A stretch of 51,982 nt of DNA from Paludisphaera rhizosphaerae (GTDB lineage Bacteria > Planctomycetota > Planctomycetia > Isosphaerales > Isosphaeraceae): NCBI RefSeq assembly GCF_011065895.1, contig NZ_JAALCR010000037.1, positions 1 through 51,982 on the forward strand, given 5' to 3'. The notes beneath the pieces are model-generated. The model saw only the letters and a program-made list of their open reading frames with translations. It did no database searches and was not told the origin of the DNA. The translations under genes and the position numbers were made by a program. This document shows positions 27,223 through 36,772 of the stretch, one piece after another; the first letter of the stretch is position 1; every line of letters begins with the position of its first letter.

Positions 27223-27827
27223 CCGGCCGGCTCCCACTCCGACTCCATGCGCCGCCTCAGGTCTTCAAGCACACGTTGGACGGTCCGCTCGCTGATCCCC
27301 AGGCGCTCGCCGATGTCCTTGCTCGAGAGTCCCTGCGCCTTCAGCTCCAGGATCGTCCGACGCTCGCGGGGCAGCAGGGCGTTCAGGCGGTCGAGCGCCT
27401 CGTGGGCCTGGGCCACCTCGCTGGGCGAGTCGATCGGATCGGCCACCTCCTTGGGGCGGCGGCCGTCCCCCCAGAGCGGCTCCTCGCGATGCATGTCGTT
27501 CTTGAGGCTGGCGGCGCGACGGTACTCGTCGATTACCTTGTTCTTCGCAGCCCGGGCCAGGAAGGCGACAAGATGTCGAGAATCTTCAAAATCCGTGGGG
27601 GCGTCGCGCATCCGGCGGAAGAAGCTTCCCCAGACGCTCTGGAGGAAGTCGAGCGAGTCGAACCGCGATCGCAGCAGCCTGGGGAGCTGCCTGCGCACCA
27701 CCAATCGGACCTCCGGCTCATACCGCTGGAGGAGTTCGCGGGCGGCCCCTTCGTCGCCCTGCTGAATTCGCTTGAGGAAGTCGGCCAACTGGCCCTCTTC
27801 CTTCAGCGAAGGATCGCCGACCGACAT
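27219..27827 (-). CDS. ECF-family RNA polymerase sigma factor, kinase-linked
   Basis: The 202-residue protein has sigma region 2 at about 24-105 (DSLDFLQSVWGSFFRR, followed by LARAAKNKVIDEYRR) and a region-4 helix-turn-helix at about 145-195 (LLPRERRTILELKAQGLSSKDIGERLGISERTVQRVL). No region 1 or 3 is present, as in ECF factors. I chose the ATG at 27827 because AGGAGG stands 6 bases upstream; a start at 27965 would add 46 basic residues without family resemblance. No anti-sigma gene is adjacent. The overlapping downstream kinase is the likely regulator, as in ECF groups linked to Ser/Thr kinases. Confidence 0.9.
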   Translation of the reverse strand: MSVGDPSLKEEGQLADFLKRIQQGDEGAARELLQRYEPEVRLVVRRQLPRLLRSRFDSLDFLQSVWGSFFRRMRDAPTDFEDSRHLVAFLARAAKNKVIDEYRRAASLKNDMHREEPLWGDGRRPKEVADPIDSPSEVAQAHEALDRLNALLPRERRTILELKAQGLSSKDIGERLGISERTVQRVLEDLRRRMESEWEPAG

Positions 27828-27972
27828 GATTCGCCTCCTGAGCCCGGCCGGGGGATCGTCCCGGCGCCGCGTCCCGGCTCCTTGTCGCCGGCGGTCGCCG
27901 GCCCGGGACGTCGATCGGTCGCCTTTCAGGCTAACCATCGAGGCCGACCATTGGCAAGACGTCAAGGAGCAT

Positions 27973-28002
27973 GGCGGGCGCCCGGCGCGATGAGCGCCCG
28001 CC
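27973..28002 (-). terminator. Hairpin after the giant exported protein gene
   Basis: GGCGGGCGC (27973-27981) and GCGCCCGCC (27994-28002) form a perfect 9-bp stem with a 12-base loop, 22 bases beyond the stop codon at 28025. It would separate the giant gene from the sigma-factor gene downstream on the same strand. No T-tract. Confidence 0.5.
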
Positions 28003-28024
28003 GTCGGGCAAGGTTAGGCGTTCA

Positions 28025-31000
28025 TCATCGGACGGAGGAGCGTGCGAGGGTCGCCCATTTGGCGGCCATGAGGCGGCGTTGAGCCGTGGCCGTCAGGTGA
28101 CGAACCGGCCTGGATGAGACAGCGGCGACCGGCGAGATCCTCCGACTCAGATGCAGGCTCCTGCGGGCGAAGGAAGGATCGGGACCGGCCAGTTTTTTGG
28201 GGTCGAGCACGGCCTGGTACTCGCCGCCGGGTCGCCCGTCGTCGTCGCCGTCGAGCGCGACACCGTTCTGGTCGACGATTCCGCCGTCCCCCTGGATGAT
28301 CAGCAGGGACACGCCGTGGAGCGGAACCTGGCCCACAGGCCGGATCCGGACGGTGTGCGTCGCGGCGTCGTAGGTCGCGTCGCGGAGGGGGATGATTCGA
28401 TCGTCCTTCGTCCCCAACCGACCGTCGCGCCCTGGGCCGATGATCCGGTAATTGGCGACGTTTGAGGCGGAGACGGGGTCGAGGTCGCCAGCAAACCCGA
28501 CGACGAACGAGGTCGGCTGATGGTGGTATCCGAATCGCTCCACCGAAGTGACGACCGGCCCGGACGGGAGCGGAGCGGCGAGGACCTGCAGATTGGTGGT
28601 CGCCGAGCCGCTGGAGACGAAGTCGTCGCTCCCGAGGTAGCGGGCGGAAATCGAGTGCGCTCCCTCCGAGAGCCCCAGCGTCACCAGCACGGCGGTCGCC
28701 ACACCGCCCACGTTCGTCACGGCGACGGTCCCTGCGTCCACCCCGTCCACGGTGAAGGTCACGAGGCCGGTTGGGAGGGAGCCGAGTGGGGAGGTGACGA
28801 GCGCCGTCAGCGTGACCGGGCTACCGGCCACGGCCGGGCTGGGGGTTACGAGCACCTGGGTCGCCGTGGCGATGGGCGTGGTCCTCGCCGCGACCGTGAC
28901 GGCCAGGGACGGCGAAACGCTCGCCGCGAATCCGGTGTTCCCGGCGTAGGAGGCCGACACCGAGTGAGACCCGGCTCCCAGCGTCATCGTCAGCGTCGCC
29001 AGGGCCCGGCTCCCGTTGGGTCTCAATGCCACGGGGGACCGGGCTACGCCGTCGACGATGAATGTCACCTGGCCCGTGGGGATCGCCCCCCCCTGAGCCG
29101 ACACGTAGGCGGTGAACGTGACGGATCCGCCCACCGGGACGGGGTTGGGCGTCGCCGTGATCTGCGTCGCCGTCGTTAGCAGGACCGCCCCGGCGCGGAG
29201 GGAGGCGGTCGCCGTCGCCGTCCGCGAGGAGTTGCTCAGCGATCGGACCAGCACCCTGAGCGAACCCAGCCCCAGGTCCAGCAGCTCAGCCGAGAGGGTG
29301 ATGGACCCGGTCCCCAGGGCCGGCAGCCGAATCACGGGGATCTTGGAGGTCAACTGCCCACTGTAGCCGACGAGAGACCCCGAGATGGGACCCGACGGCC
29401 CGAGGAGGATCACCTCGAAGTCGTCCTCGGCGTTGCCCGTGTTCGTGACGAGCAGGCTGAACGTCTTCGCGCCCGGAGAGGAGAGGACGTAGCTGGGGGT
29501 CTCGAATCGGGCCGTGACTCCAGCGTGCGAGGCGACCGTCACGTCGACCGAATCCGCGCTGCGGACCGCGGAGTTGCTCAACGAGGTGGCCGTCGCCGTC
29601 AGGGAGAGCGAGCCGGGAAGGGCGTACGAGATCTGGCCGATCGTGATGGCGACCACCGTCGACGCACCCGGCGCGAGCGTCACCACGTTCCTGCTCAGCT
29701 CCGCCACGAGGCTGGCAGGCCCGGCGAGGCCCAGGAGGAACGAGTCCGTCGTCCGGCCGGTGTTCGTCACGGTCATCGAGACGACGCTCCCCGGAGCGAC
29801 GGAGTTTGGAACGATCGCCACCTGGACCCCGAGCGAGAGAACCCTCAGGATGCCGCTCGCCTGCGCGGTTGCCTGCGAGCCGATGGAGGTGGTCGAAACC
29901 GTGAAGGGGATCGTGGCCGCGGCGACTCCGGACGGAGCTTGAATCGTGAACGGGACGTCCACCGCGCCCGTCAGCCCTGGAGTGACGAAGACGCTCGTCT
30001 TGTCAAAAACCGCGGTGTAACCAGCGGGCAGGCCGGCGATCGCGAGCGTGAAGGTCTCGCCGACGCTCCCGGTGTTCGTCAGCCGCACGACGTATCGAGC
30101 TTTTCCTCCCTGCCCGATGGTCGGCGCCGAGGTGATCATGGCGACGACGCCGTGAGATTGGTGATCCGACGACGGCAGGAGCGGGACGCCGGCGAGCACG
30201 AGGTTGCCGTCGACGGAGCCGACGATCGTGCCCGAGGTCGCCTGGACCGTGAAGCCGAAGTCGCCCAGCACGGCGAAGGCGTCAGGAGTCATCGTCAACT
30301 GGACGTCGACGAAGCCGCCGGCCGCCACTGTCGCCTGCGCCGGCAGCGAAGCCCAGCCGGCCGGGAGGCCGAGAACCGACAGGTTATAGGTCAAGGTCGA
30401 CGAGGTCGGGTTCGACACTCTCACGCGATAGGTGGTCGTTCCGCCCGGCTGCAATTCCTGGGAAGCCGGCGAGAGCCCGAGAATCTGAACGCCCGAAACG
30501 ACCAGCGGCGGCAGCGCCACCTCGCCGTCGGTCCCCTGGCTCGTGAAGTCGATCGTCGTCGTTCCTGTGATCGACCGCGAGTCGCCGGGATGCAGATCCG
30601 AGACGGTCGTTTGCCAGGTGATCGTGCGGGTCAGCGATCCCGCGGCCAGGTTGAGGTCCCATTCGTAGCGGTCGGAGTCAATTCCCGCGATGATCCGAGT
30701 CGGCGCGAGGCTGAACGAGCCCGGGACGAGGGCGACGCCGCCTCCCTTGGGAACGTCGACGTGGACCGTGACGGGGATCACGTCGGCCGCGTCCAGTTGG
30801 TAGATGATGAGCCCGCTGGTACTCGTCGTGTAGATATAGCCGTCGCCGCCGTCCAGACCCTCCGTCGTGGCTGGGATCGTCGTGCTGCTGTAGACGAAGC
30901 GAGTCGGATCGCTGGCGTCGACCACGAAGATCATCGGGGAGTCCGTCGACGACCCGGTGCTCGAGAACGCGAACAGCCCGCCGCCGAGCGCCGACGCGTA

Positions 31001-34000
31001 CGCGTTGTACGGGCCGGCCGACGCGCGGTCGATCGTCTCGGAGTGGAGCAGGACGGGGTTGCGCGGATCGGAGACGTCCAGAGTTGCCAGGACGAGGTCG
31101 CCGCTCAGGGGAAGGTCGGACGTCAGGTCCTGCCAGCCTCCCGTCGAGGCCGTGACGAACGCGAGGTTGCCGTCGACGAGCAGCTTGACCGCCTGGACCG
31201 TCCCCGGGATGACGACGGACTTGACGAGCGACATGTGCGTCGGGTCGCTGACGTCGATGACGAGGATGACGCCCTGGCCCGTCTGGGTGTCGTCCCCCTT
31301 GGCCGTGCTGCCGGCGACGAGCAGCGTGTTCGGCCCGACGAGCTGCATCTGCCAGAGATTGCCGTCGCCGCCGTTGATGTCGGCGTTGAGGTATCGTTCG
31401 ATGCCGTCGTCGAAGGTCCCGTACGTGTTGCGCAGGATGCCGTCGAGCTGGGGGGAGGCCGGGTTCGAGACGTCAATCGAGTAGACGTCGCCGGTCTGGT
31501 ACTTGATGTCGTTCACGCCGCCGATGAGGAACGTGAAGCTCCAGGTGGAGATGAAGACATGGGTGTCGGAGACGACCATGTGCCAGCCGAGCGCGTAGTG
31601 CAGCCCCGGCGTCGCGCCGAGCAACTGGGGATTCGCCGGGTCGGTCAGCGAGTAGATTGAGAGAACCATCGGCGTGACGGCGCCGCCGCGGGCCAGGGCG
31701 TACAGCTTGTCGCCGTGAACTTCCAGGATGGTCGACGCGCCGCCGAACGTCTCGAGGAGCTGGGGACTGGCCGGATTCGAGACGTCAAAGGCCTCGATCC
31801 CCGAGGATCCGCTGGCGAAGACGTAGTGGCCGTACTTCACGACGCCCCCCGCTCCAGGGAGGTTCGTCTGCGAAACGACGCCGAGCGGGCCGACGAGCGT
31901 GGCTTGGGCCTGAACCTGAAGCGTGTTCGTGACGACGCTCGCGCCGGGAGGAAGCTGATCCTTGTCCGACGTCAGGGTCGCCGAGACGGGCGAGCCGACC
32001 ATCAGGGCGCCGTCGCCGGTCCCGCCCGGGATCGAGGCTCCGCCGGGCGTCGTCAGGGACACTCGGAGGATGTAAGAGCCGACGGGGAGGCCCGTCGTGT
32101 CGACGGCGCCCAGGTCGACCGTCGTGAGCGAGGCGACCACGTCGAGCGTCACGTCGACGGGCGACGACGTGAAGACGACCTGTCCCGACGAATTGATCAA
32201 CTGAAGCACGGCCCGGGCGGTTTGCAGCCGGTTGACGGCGTTAAGGACGCGGGCCGTGACCTCCACGGATTGGCCCGGCGTGGCGAACGAACGGTCGCCG
32301 GTCACCGAGACGACCGAGACGAACTCCTTCCGGACGCTCATCGAGCCGACCGCCGTGCGGGAGATCGGCGGCGTGCTGCCGTCGATGGTCGCCGAGACGC
32401 TGAACTGGAACGGGGAGAGTTCTGAAGTCGAGTTGGGCGTGAGGGTCAATGTGACCGTCGCGAAGGCGTCGGGCGCGAGCGTGACCGAGGTCTGGCTGAA
32501 CAACGAGGCCACGTCGGCCGGTAGGCCGAGGACCGCCAGGTCGTAGGTGGTGGTCGCGGTCCCGATGTTGTGCACGAGAATCGTGAAGACGGAAGGCGAC
32601 TGCGGCTGCGCCACCTGGCTGGAGTTCACGAACGAGAGGTCCACGTTTCCCTGGCCGAGGGCTTCAACCGTCTCGCCGAAGGTGTCGAGCCGGCCGCCCA
32701 GTTCGGTGACCGCCGCCTGGATCGCGGACGGCGTCTGGGCCGAGGCGATCCGGTCGCGCGAGGCCGCGAAGCCGGCCGCGAAGGGGGCGAGGTTGGGATC
32801 GGAACCGAGCAATCCCAGGATGGCCCCCAGGTCGGCGACGACCTGACTCTTGTAAACGGCGCTGGTCGGGGAGCCGACGAGGTTCGTCAGCGCGACGCCC
32901 AGGTCGCTCAGGCGGGCGGCGAGGTCGGGTTGGCCGATCCGATTGGCGACTGTCGCGGCGTCAGCCACTGATGTGGCTCCGGGCACGGCCGTGATGAGGG
33001 TGAACGAGTGGAAGTCCGGGAACGGCGTGCCGAAGTCGGTCGTCAGGCGCAGGCCGAGCGTCTGATTCAGCGGCGTCGAGGCGGCGGGCGTCAGCGTGAG
33101 ATTAAGCTCGACCACCTGGCCCGGGTTCAGCGTGAGCGGCGCCAACCCGGCGACGGAGAGGCCCTCGGAAGCGAGAGACTGAAAACTCACCGCCTCCGCC
33201 ACATTGCCGGTGTTCTCGAGCCGGAGCTTGATCTGAGCTGGCGTCCCTGGCGACGAGGAGACGTTGTCGCGGTCCGTCGTGACCTTGAGACCGTGGATCG
33301 CCGGCATAACGAAGGAAGCCGTCTGGACCGTCGTCTGGCTCGGATCGGCCGTATCCGTGATCTGGACGCCGAAGTCCAGCGTCGTTCCCACGGCGGGGAG
33401 CGATCCGGTCGGGAAGAGGATCAGCCCGATCTCGGCGGTCTCGCCGGCGGGGATCACGACTTCCGGGATGCTGGTCTTCCCCGAGAAGCCGGCGGGGAGG
33501 TCGATCATCGCCAGCGAGAGCCGAAGCGTCGTCGAGCCCAGGTTCTTGATCCCCAGCCGGAACATGGTGGGCGACTGGGCGCCGTTGATCGGCAGCGTGT
33601 AGAGCGGGTCGGGAACGATCGCCGCGGCGATCTTCGTGCCGGAAGCGGCTCCCACCCCGAGATTCTTGAAGGCGTCGAGAGGCGCGGGCGAGAGCAGCAG
33701 ATCTTCCAGGGGAGGATCGTTCGAAAGCTCGAAGCCGATCTCGAGGCCCGCGAGGAACCCCAGGCCGAAGGGGGTGTTTCGGAATCCCTGGGCGAGTTGC
33801 ATCGCCAGCGTGAAAAATGCGCCGATCCAGTTCTTGTACGCCGCGACGTCCGCCCAGAACTGCCCCGCCTTCTTCGAATTGTCGCCGTACGAGACCCACG
33901 CCCCCAGCAAGAACTTGAACGCCGTGCCGATGCCGCTGATCGAGAGCCCCGCCAGGGCTCCCCAATTGAATTCAACGACCCCCCTCATGAACGCGACATA

Positions 34001-36310
34001 GGCGCTCGTCGCCGCATTCTGGATCAAGCTCGAGTGCTCGCCGTTGTCCATCACGTCGACGGCCGCCCCGGTCGAGGGGTCGAACTCGTACCACCCGACG
34101 CGGGCCTCGCCGTTGATCGTGACGCTTTGAGCCGGGACCAGGACGAACTTGCCGGCGTCAAGCGCCTGGGAGATGAACGCCCTGGCGGCCGGGGTGATCG
34201 CCAGAGCCTCGAGTTGGTTCCGGTTCTGCGCGCTGAGGAAGACGAGGGGGACGCCCTGATCCCTCGCCGTTTGGAGGACCGTCACGATGCCGACGGGCAG
34301 GATCGAAAAGCTGGTCGACGTCGCGGGGGGCGTCCCCATGACGTACTGCTCGGTGAACGACTCGGTCATCCCGCGAAGCAACTGGAATGAGATATCGGCG
34401 TTGGCGTTCTGGCCCGGCATGGGGATGGCCCGAATCACGTCGCGCATCAGGTCCATGGACAGGCTGAAGACGACCGTCCCGTCATCCTTGGTAATGGCCT
34501 TCGAGTCGAAGGCGATGACCCGGGGGCTCGCGAGGTAGGCCTCGACGAGCATGTGGCCGGCCAGGTCCGCGTTGTACGCGTCCGAGAGGGCCAGGAACTG
34601 AGCCAGCCGGGATCGAGCCGCCGACAGGAACGCGGCGGTCATCTCGCTCTGGATCCGCTGCCCCAGCGCGTCCCTCTCGGGGCCGTCCGGGGCGGCGTTC
34701 GCTTGCTGGACGAACGAGGTCAACTCCGCTTCGCGCGCGCTGAGTTGGGCTCTCAGCTTCTCCGCCGCGGCCTGGCTGTAAAGGCCGGATTCGATGCTCA
34801 GCGTGGTGTAATCCAATGGCGAGATCAGCGGTTGGCCGCTGGGATCGACCGAAACACTCCCCCCCCCTCCCAGCCGGGCCGCCGCGCCGATTCGATCGAC
34901 GATCGTCTTCGACAGGTCGACGGACGTGCCGTCTGGCGACGTGATGTGGAGCTTCAGGAACTCGCCCGTGAGGAGCTGGCTGCCGAACGGGAAATTGGTC
35001 AGGACTTCCTGGAACGGCTGGCCCGTCAGGATCGGGTTTGCGGCCGTATCGAGCGTCCCATCGCCGATCAGCAGGTACGGAGTGTAGGTGTTGATCGTGG
35101 CCGCGAAAAGGGCTCCCACGGACGTGCTCGTGACCAAATGGCCGAGCGTGATCGGCCGACCGACCAGCTCAACCGTGTTGAAGACGTCGGAGAGCACCGT
35201 GGCGACGCTCTGGAAAGACCCGCCGAACAGGTCGCTCTGGGTCAGCTCGCGGTCCACGCTCAGATAGACCTTGTGCCGAAGGGAGTCGGGGACTGCGGCG
35301 AAGGTCGACGTTGGCGCGGCGAACGCGGCGCCGATCGTCGCGGAAGCGAAGCTCGGGTCGGCGTTTTGAAAGCCGGAGCCGGTATTGAGCTGGATCCAGT
35401 AGTGGTCGCGGGTCTCGGCCAGAAGGTCGGCGTCGTTGGCTGGGTCGGACGCTATGGTTCCAGGATTGAGGAACCCCACGACTCGCAGAGGATCCTTGAA
35501 CATCGAGAGGATCAACTGCTGGGAGAGAGCGTCGGTCAGCGTCCCGTGGGCGTAACGGGCCGGGACGCCTGAGGCCCGCAGGAGCGCCACGCCCAGGCTC
35601 GACTGATCGAGCGAGTTTCCCGCATCGCTCCAGAGCGTCCCCCGCGCCCCTCGCAGGGAGCCGACGTACGACTCATAGTCCACCTCCTGCGTGAGGTAGG
35701 CGAGGATCTGCGTGGGGTCCTGGTTCAGCTCGGCGGCCTTCGCCTGGATGTACGGATCGTTCGAATCGGCATCGGGCGTCGCGGCGAGCAGCGAGGGGTC
35801 GACCGACCCCGCGCGGAGGCTGGCCGGCAGGGCGTCGTCCGCGACCGAGGCGCCCTGGTAGACGCCGGCCGCATGCGACCCGGCGTCGATCTGAAGGACG
35901 CCGGCGCTCGCCAGTGCGACCGTGACCTGCACGGTCGCCGAGCCGAACGGCGCGATCGTCCCCAGCGACCACGACAGGGCCTGGCCGGTCCGGACGCTCG
36001 GCAGCATCGTGGCTGAGACGTAAGAGACGCCGGTCTTGAGCGTCGTTGACAGTTGGACGCCGCTCACGGCCTCGGGCTGCTGGTTGTAGACCGTGTACTG
36101 GATTTTCAACTGGCCGTTCTGAACGCCGGCGGACGTCCAGGAGGACAGAGTCCGGCCGACGCTGATCACGTCCGAATCGGCTGCAAGCATCAAGCGGGCT
36201 TCGAGCCTCTCGCAGGCCGATCGTAATGGCCTGGGCCGTTCCGTTCGGCGCTTGCGGCTCACGCTTATCTCGGTCTGCCTCCTTGCCGCTCGTGGATCAA
36301 TCTTCGGCAT
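28025..36310 (-). CDS. Giant exported repeat protein with transglutaminase-like core, beta-propeller repeats and Ig-like domains
   Basis: The 2761-residue protein has a basic leader and CERLEARLMLAAD near residues 34-46, a LEPR-XLL-like motif. Approximate order: a DUF11-like beta domain (50-150); a transglutaminase-like core (about 185-325) with GNSLDQS near 232, RDHYW near 301 and NADPSF near 316; a long helical and mixed region with hydrophobic stretches (about 330-870); several repeated beta-sandwich domains with V-x-N-x-G strands; LVIVD-type propeller repeats (about 1480-1830, phrases like DVSNPASPQ); more beta-sandwich repeats; two Ig-like domains of the Big_3_5 type (about 2370-2575); and a final domain with GPGRDGRLGTKDDR. 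The start at 36310 (ATG, CTGGAG upstream) was preferred to GTG 36319. A surface or adhesive role is inferred. Confidence 0.85.
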   Translation of the reverse strand: MPKIDPRAARRQTEISVSRKRRTERPRPLRSACERLEARLMLAADSDVISVGRTLSSWTSAGVQNGQLKIQYTVYNQQPEAVSGVQLSTTLKTGVSYVSATMLPSVRTGQALSWSLGTIAPFGSATVQVTVALASAGVLQIDAGSHAAGVYQGASVADDALPASLRAGSVDPSLLAATPDADSNDPYIQAKAAELNQDPTQILAYLTQEVDYESYVGSLRGARGTLWSDAGNSLDQSSLGVALLRASGVPARYAHGTLTDALSQQLILSMFKDPLRVVGFLNPGTIASDPANDADLLAETRDHYWIQLNTGSGFQNADPSFASATIGAAFAAPTSTFAAVPDSLRHKVYLSVDRELTQSDLFGGSFQSVATVLSDVFNTVELVGRPITLGHLVTSTSVGALFAATINTYTPYLLIGDGTLDTAANPILTGQPFQEVLTNFPFGSQLLTGEFLKLHITSPDGTSVDLSKTIVDRIGAAARLGGGGSVSVDPSGQPLISPLDYTTLSIESGLYSQAAAEKLRAQLSAREAELTSFVQQANAAPDGPERDALGQRIQSEMTAAFLSAARSRLAQFLALSDAYNADLAGHMLVEAYLASPRVIAFDSKAITKDDGTVVFSLSMDLMRDVIRAIPMPGQNANADISFQLLRGMTESFTEQYVMGTPPATSTSFSILPVGIVTVLQTARDQGVPLVFLSAQNRNQLEALAITPAARAFISQALDAGKFVLVPAQSVTINGEARVGWYEFDPSTGAAVDVMDNGEHSSLIQNAATSAYVAFMRGVVEFNWGALAGLSISGIGTAFKFLLGAWVSYGDNSKKAGQFWADVAAYKNWIGAFFTLAMQLAQGFRNTPFGLGFLAGLEIGFELSNDPPLEDLLLSPAPLDAFKNLGVGAASGTKIAAAIVPDPLYTLPINGAQSPTMFRLGIKNLGSTTLRLSLAMIDLPAGFSGKTSIPEVVIPAGETAEIGLILFPTGSLPAVGTTLDFGVQITDTADPSQTTVQTASFVMPAIHGLKVTTDRDNVSSSPGTPAQIKLRLENTGNVAEAVSFQSLASEGLSVAGLAPLTLNPGQVVELNLTLTPAASTPLNQTLGLRLTTDFGTPFPDFHSFTLITAVPGATSVADAATVANRIGQPDLAARLSDLGVALTNLVGSPTSAVYKSQVVADLGAILGLLGSDPNLAPFAAGFAASRDRIASAQTPSAIQAAVTELGGRLDTFGETVEALGQGNVDLSFVNSSQVAQPQSPSVFTILVHNIGTATTTYDLAVLGLPADVASLFSQTSVTLAPDAFATVTLTLTPNSTSELSPFQFSVSATIDGSTPPISRTAVGSMSVRKEFVSVVSVTGDRSFATPGQSVEVTARVLNAVNRLQTARAVLQLINSSGQVVFTSSPVDVTLDVVASLTTVDLGAVDTTGLPVGSYILRVSLTTPGGASIPGGTGDGALMVGSPVSATLTSDKDQLPPGASVVTNTLQVQAQATLVGPLGVVSQTNLPGAGGVVKYGHYVFASGSSGIEAFDVSNPASPQLLETFGGASTILEVHGDKLYALARGGAVTPMVLSIYSLTDPANPQLLGATPGLHYALGWHMVVSDTHVFISTWSFTFLIGGVNDIKYQTGDVYSIDVSNPASPQLDGILRNTYGTFDDGIERYLNADINGGDGNLWQMQLVGPNTLLVAGSTAKGDDTQTGQGVILVIDVSDPTHMSLVKSVVIPGTVQAVKLLVDGNLAFVTASTGGWQDLTSDLPLSGDLVLATLDVSDPRNPVLLHSETIDRASAGPYNAYASALGGGLFAFSSTGSSTDSPMIFVVDASDPTRFVYSSTTIPATTEGLDGGDGYIYTTSTSGLIIYQLDAADVIPVTVHVDVPKGGGVALVPGSFSLAPTRIIAGIDSDRYEWDLNLAAGSLTRTITWQTTVSDLHPGDSRSITGTTTIDFTSQGTDGEVALPPLVVSGVQILGLSPASQELQPGGTTTYRVRVSNPTSSTLTYNLSVLGLPAGWASLPAQATVAAGGFVDVQLTMTPDAFAVLGDFGFTVQATSGTIVGSVDGNLVLAGVPLLPSSDHQSHGVVAMITSAPTIGQGGKARYVVRLTNTGSVGETFTLAIAGLPAGYTAVFDKTSVFVTPGLTGAVDVPFTIQAPSGVAAATIPFTVSTTSIGSQATAQASGILRVLSLGVQVAIVPNSVAPGSVVSMTVTNTGRTTDSFLLGLAGPASLVAELSRNVVTLAPGASTVVAITIGQISYALPGSLSLTATATSLSNSAVRSADSVDVTVASHAGVTARFETPSYVLSSPGAKTFSLLVTNTGNAEDDFEVILLGPSGPISGSLVGYSGQLTSKIPVIRLPALGTGSITLSAELLDLGLGSLRVLVRSLSNSSRTATATASLRAGAVLLTTATQITATPNPVPVGGSVTFTAYVSAQGGAIPTGQVTFIVDGVARSPVALRPNGSRALATLTMTLGAGSHSVSASYAGNTGFAASVSPSLAVTVAARTTPIATATQVLVTPSPAVAGSPVTLTALVTSPLGSLPTGLVTFTVDGVDAGTVAVTNVGGVATAVLVTLGLSEGAHSISARYLGSDDFVSSGSATTNLQVLAAPLPSGPVVTSVERFGYHHQPTSFVVGFAGDLDPVSASNVANYRIIGPGRDGRLGTKDDRIIPLRDATYDAATHTVRIRPVGQVPLHGVSLLIIQGDGGIVDQNGVALDGDDDGRPGGEYQAVLDPKKLAGPDPSFARRSLHLSRRISPVAAVSSRPVRHLTATAQRRLMAAKWATLARSSVR

Positions 36311-36772
36311 GTTGCACACTCCAGAAGCGAGTCTGTTCGATCCCGAGTGGTTTTAGTCGCTTGAGTAAGCGAGATACGTGTTGAATTCTGGAGGTTGCAG
36401 CGAGGATGTTGGCTATTGCCAGGTTCGAGCGACATGAAGTTTGCCGAGCCTGGACATATCGAGGAGACAGTTTAACGTATCTGTGGAAATCGACGGTTGC
36501 AAGATGCAATCAATCAACATCGCGACGGAAAATTTGATGCAACCCTCCCTGATTGGCGCGGGAGGTTTCATTTGTTGAGTCCGGTTCACCCATGTGGTGG
36601 CGAGCCAGCGAGCTGGAATCGTTTTGGACTGACGTGTCGCCAGGCGCTAGGTGAGACAACCGGGTTTCCTTCTCGACCGTTGCTCTCCCAGTCGTCCCAG
36701 GTTGATAATCGAGCCTTCAGCCTTGCGGCGGAGTCCCGATCGCGACATCCGCCCGCGGGGGGGAGGTCGTCG
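36311..36772. other. AT-richer divergent intergenic region with hairpins
   Basis: About 460 bases without a gene, clearly less GC-rich than its surroundings. It holds TCGCTT-GAGT-AAGCGA (36357-36372), a 9-bp stem with one G-T pair (CCAGGTTCG 36419-36427 with CGAGCCTGG 36445-36453) and TTGCA-AGA-TGCAA (36497-36509). Promoters for the giant gene and the epimerase gene should lie here, but I cannot place them with confidence. Confidence 0.5.

Noticed and set aside
29525-31660. A 711-codon open frame on the plus strand within the giant exported gene
   Set aside because: Extremely Arg/Asp-rich with no domain; it is the antisense of the minus-strand repeat protein.
36497-36772. N-terminal extension of the epimerase gene
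   Set aside because: The 92 extra residues lack family resemblance and precede a clean signal peptide at 36773 with its own ribosome-binding site.
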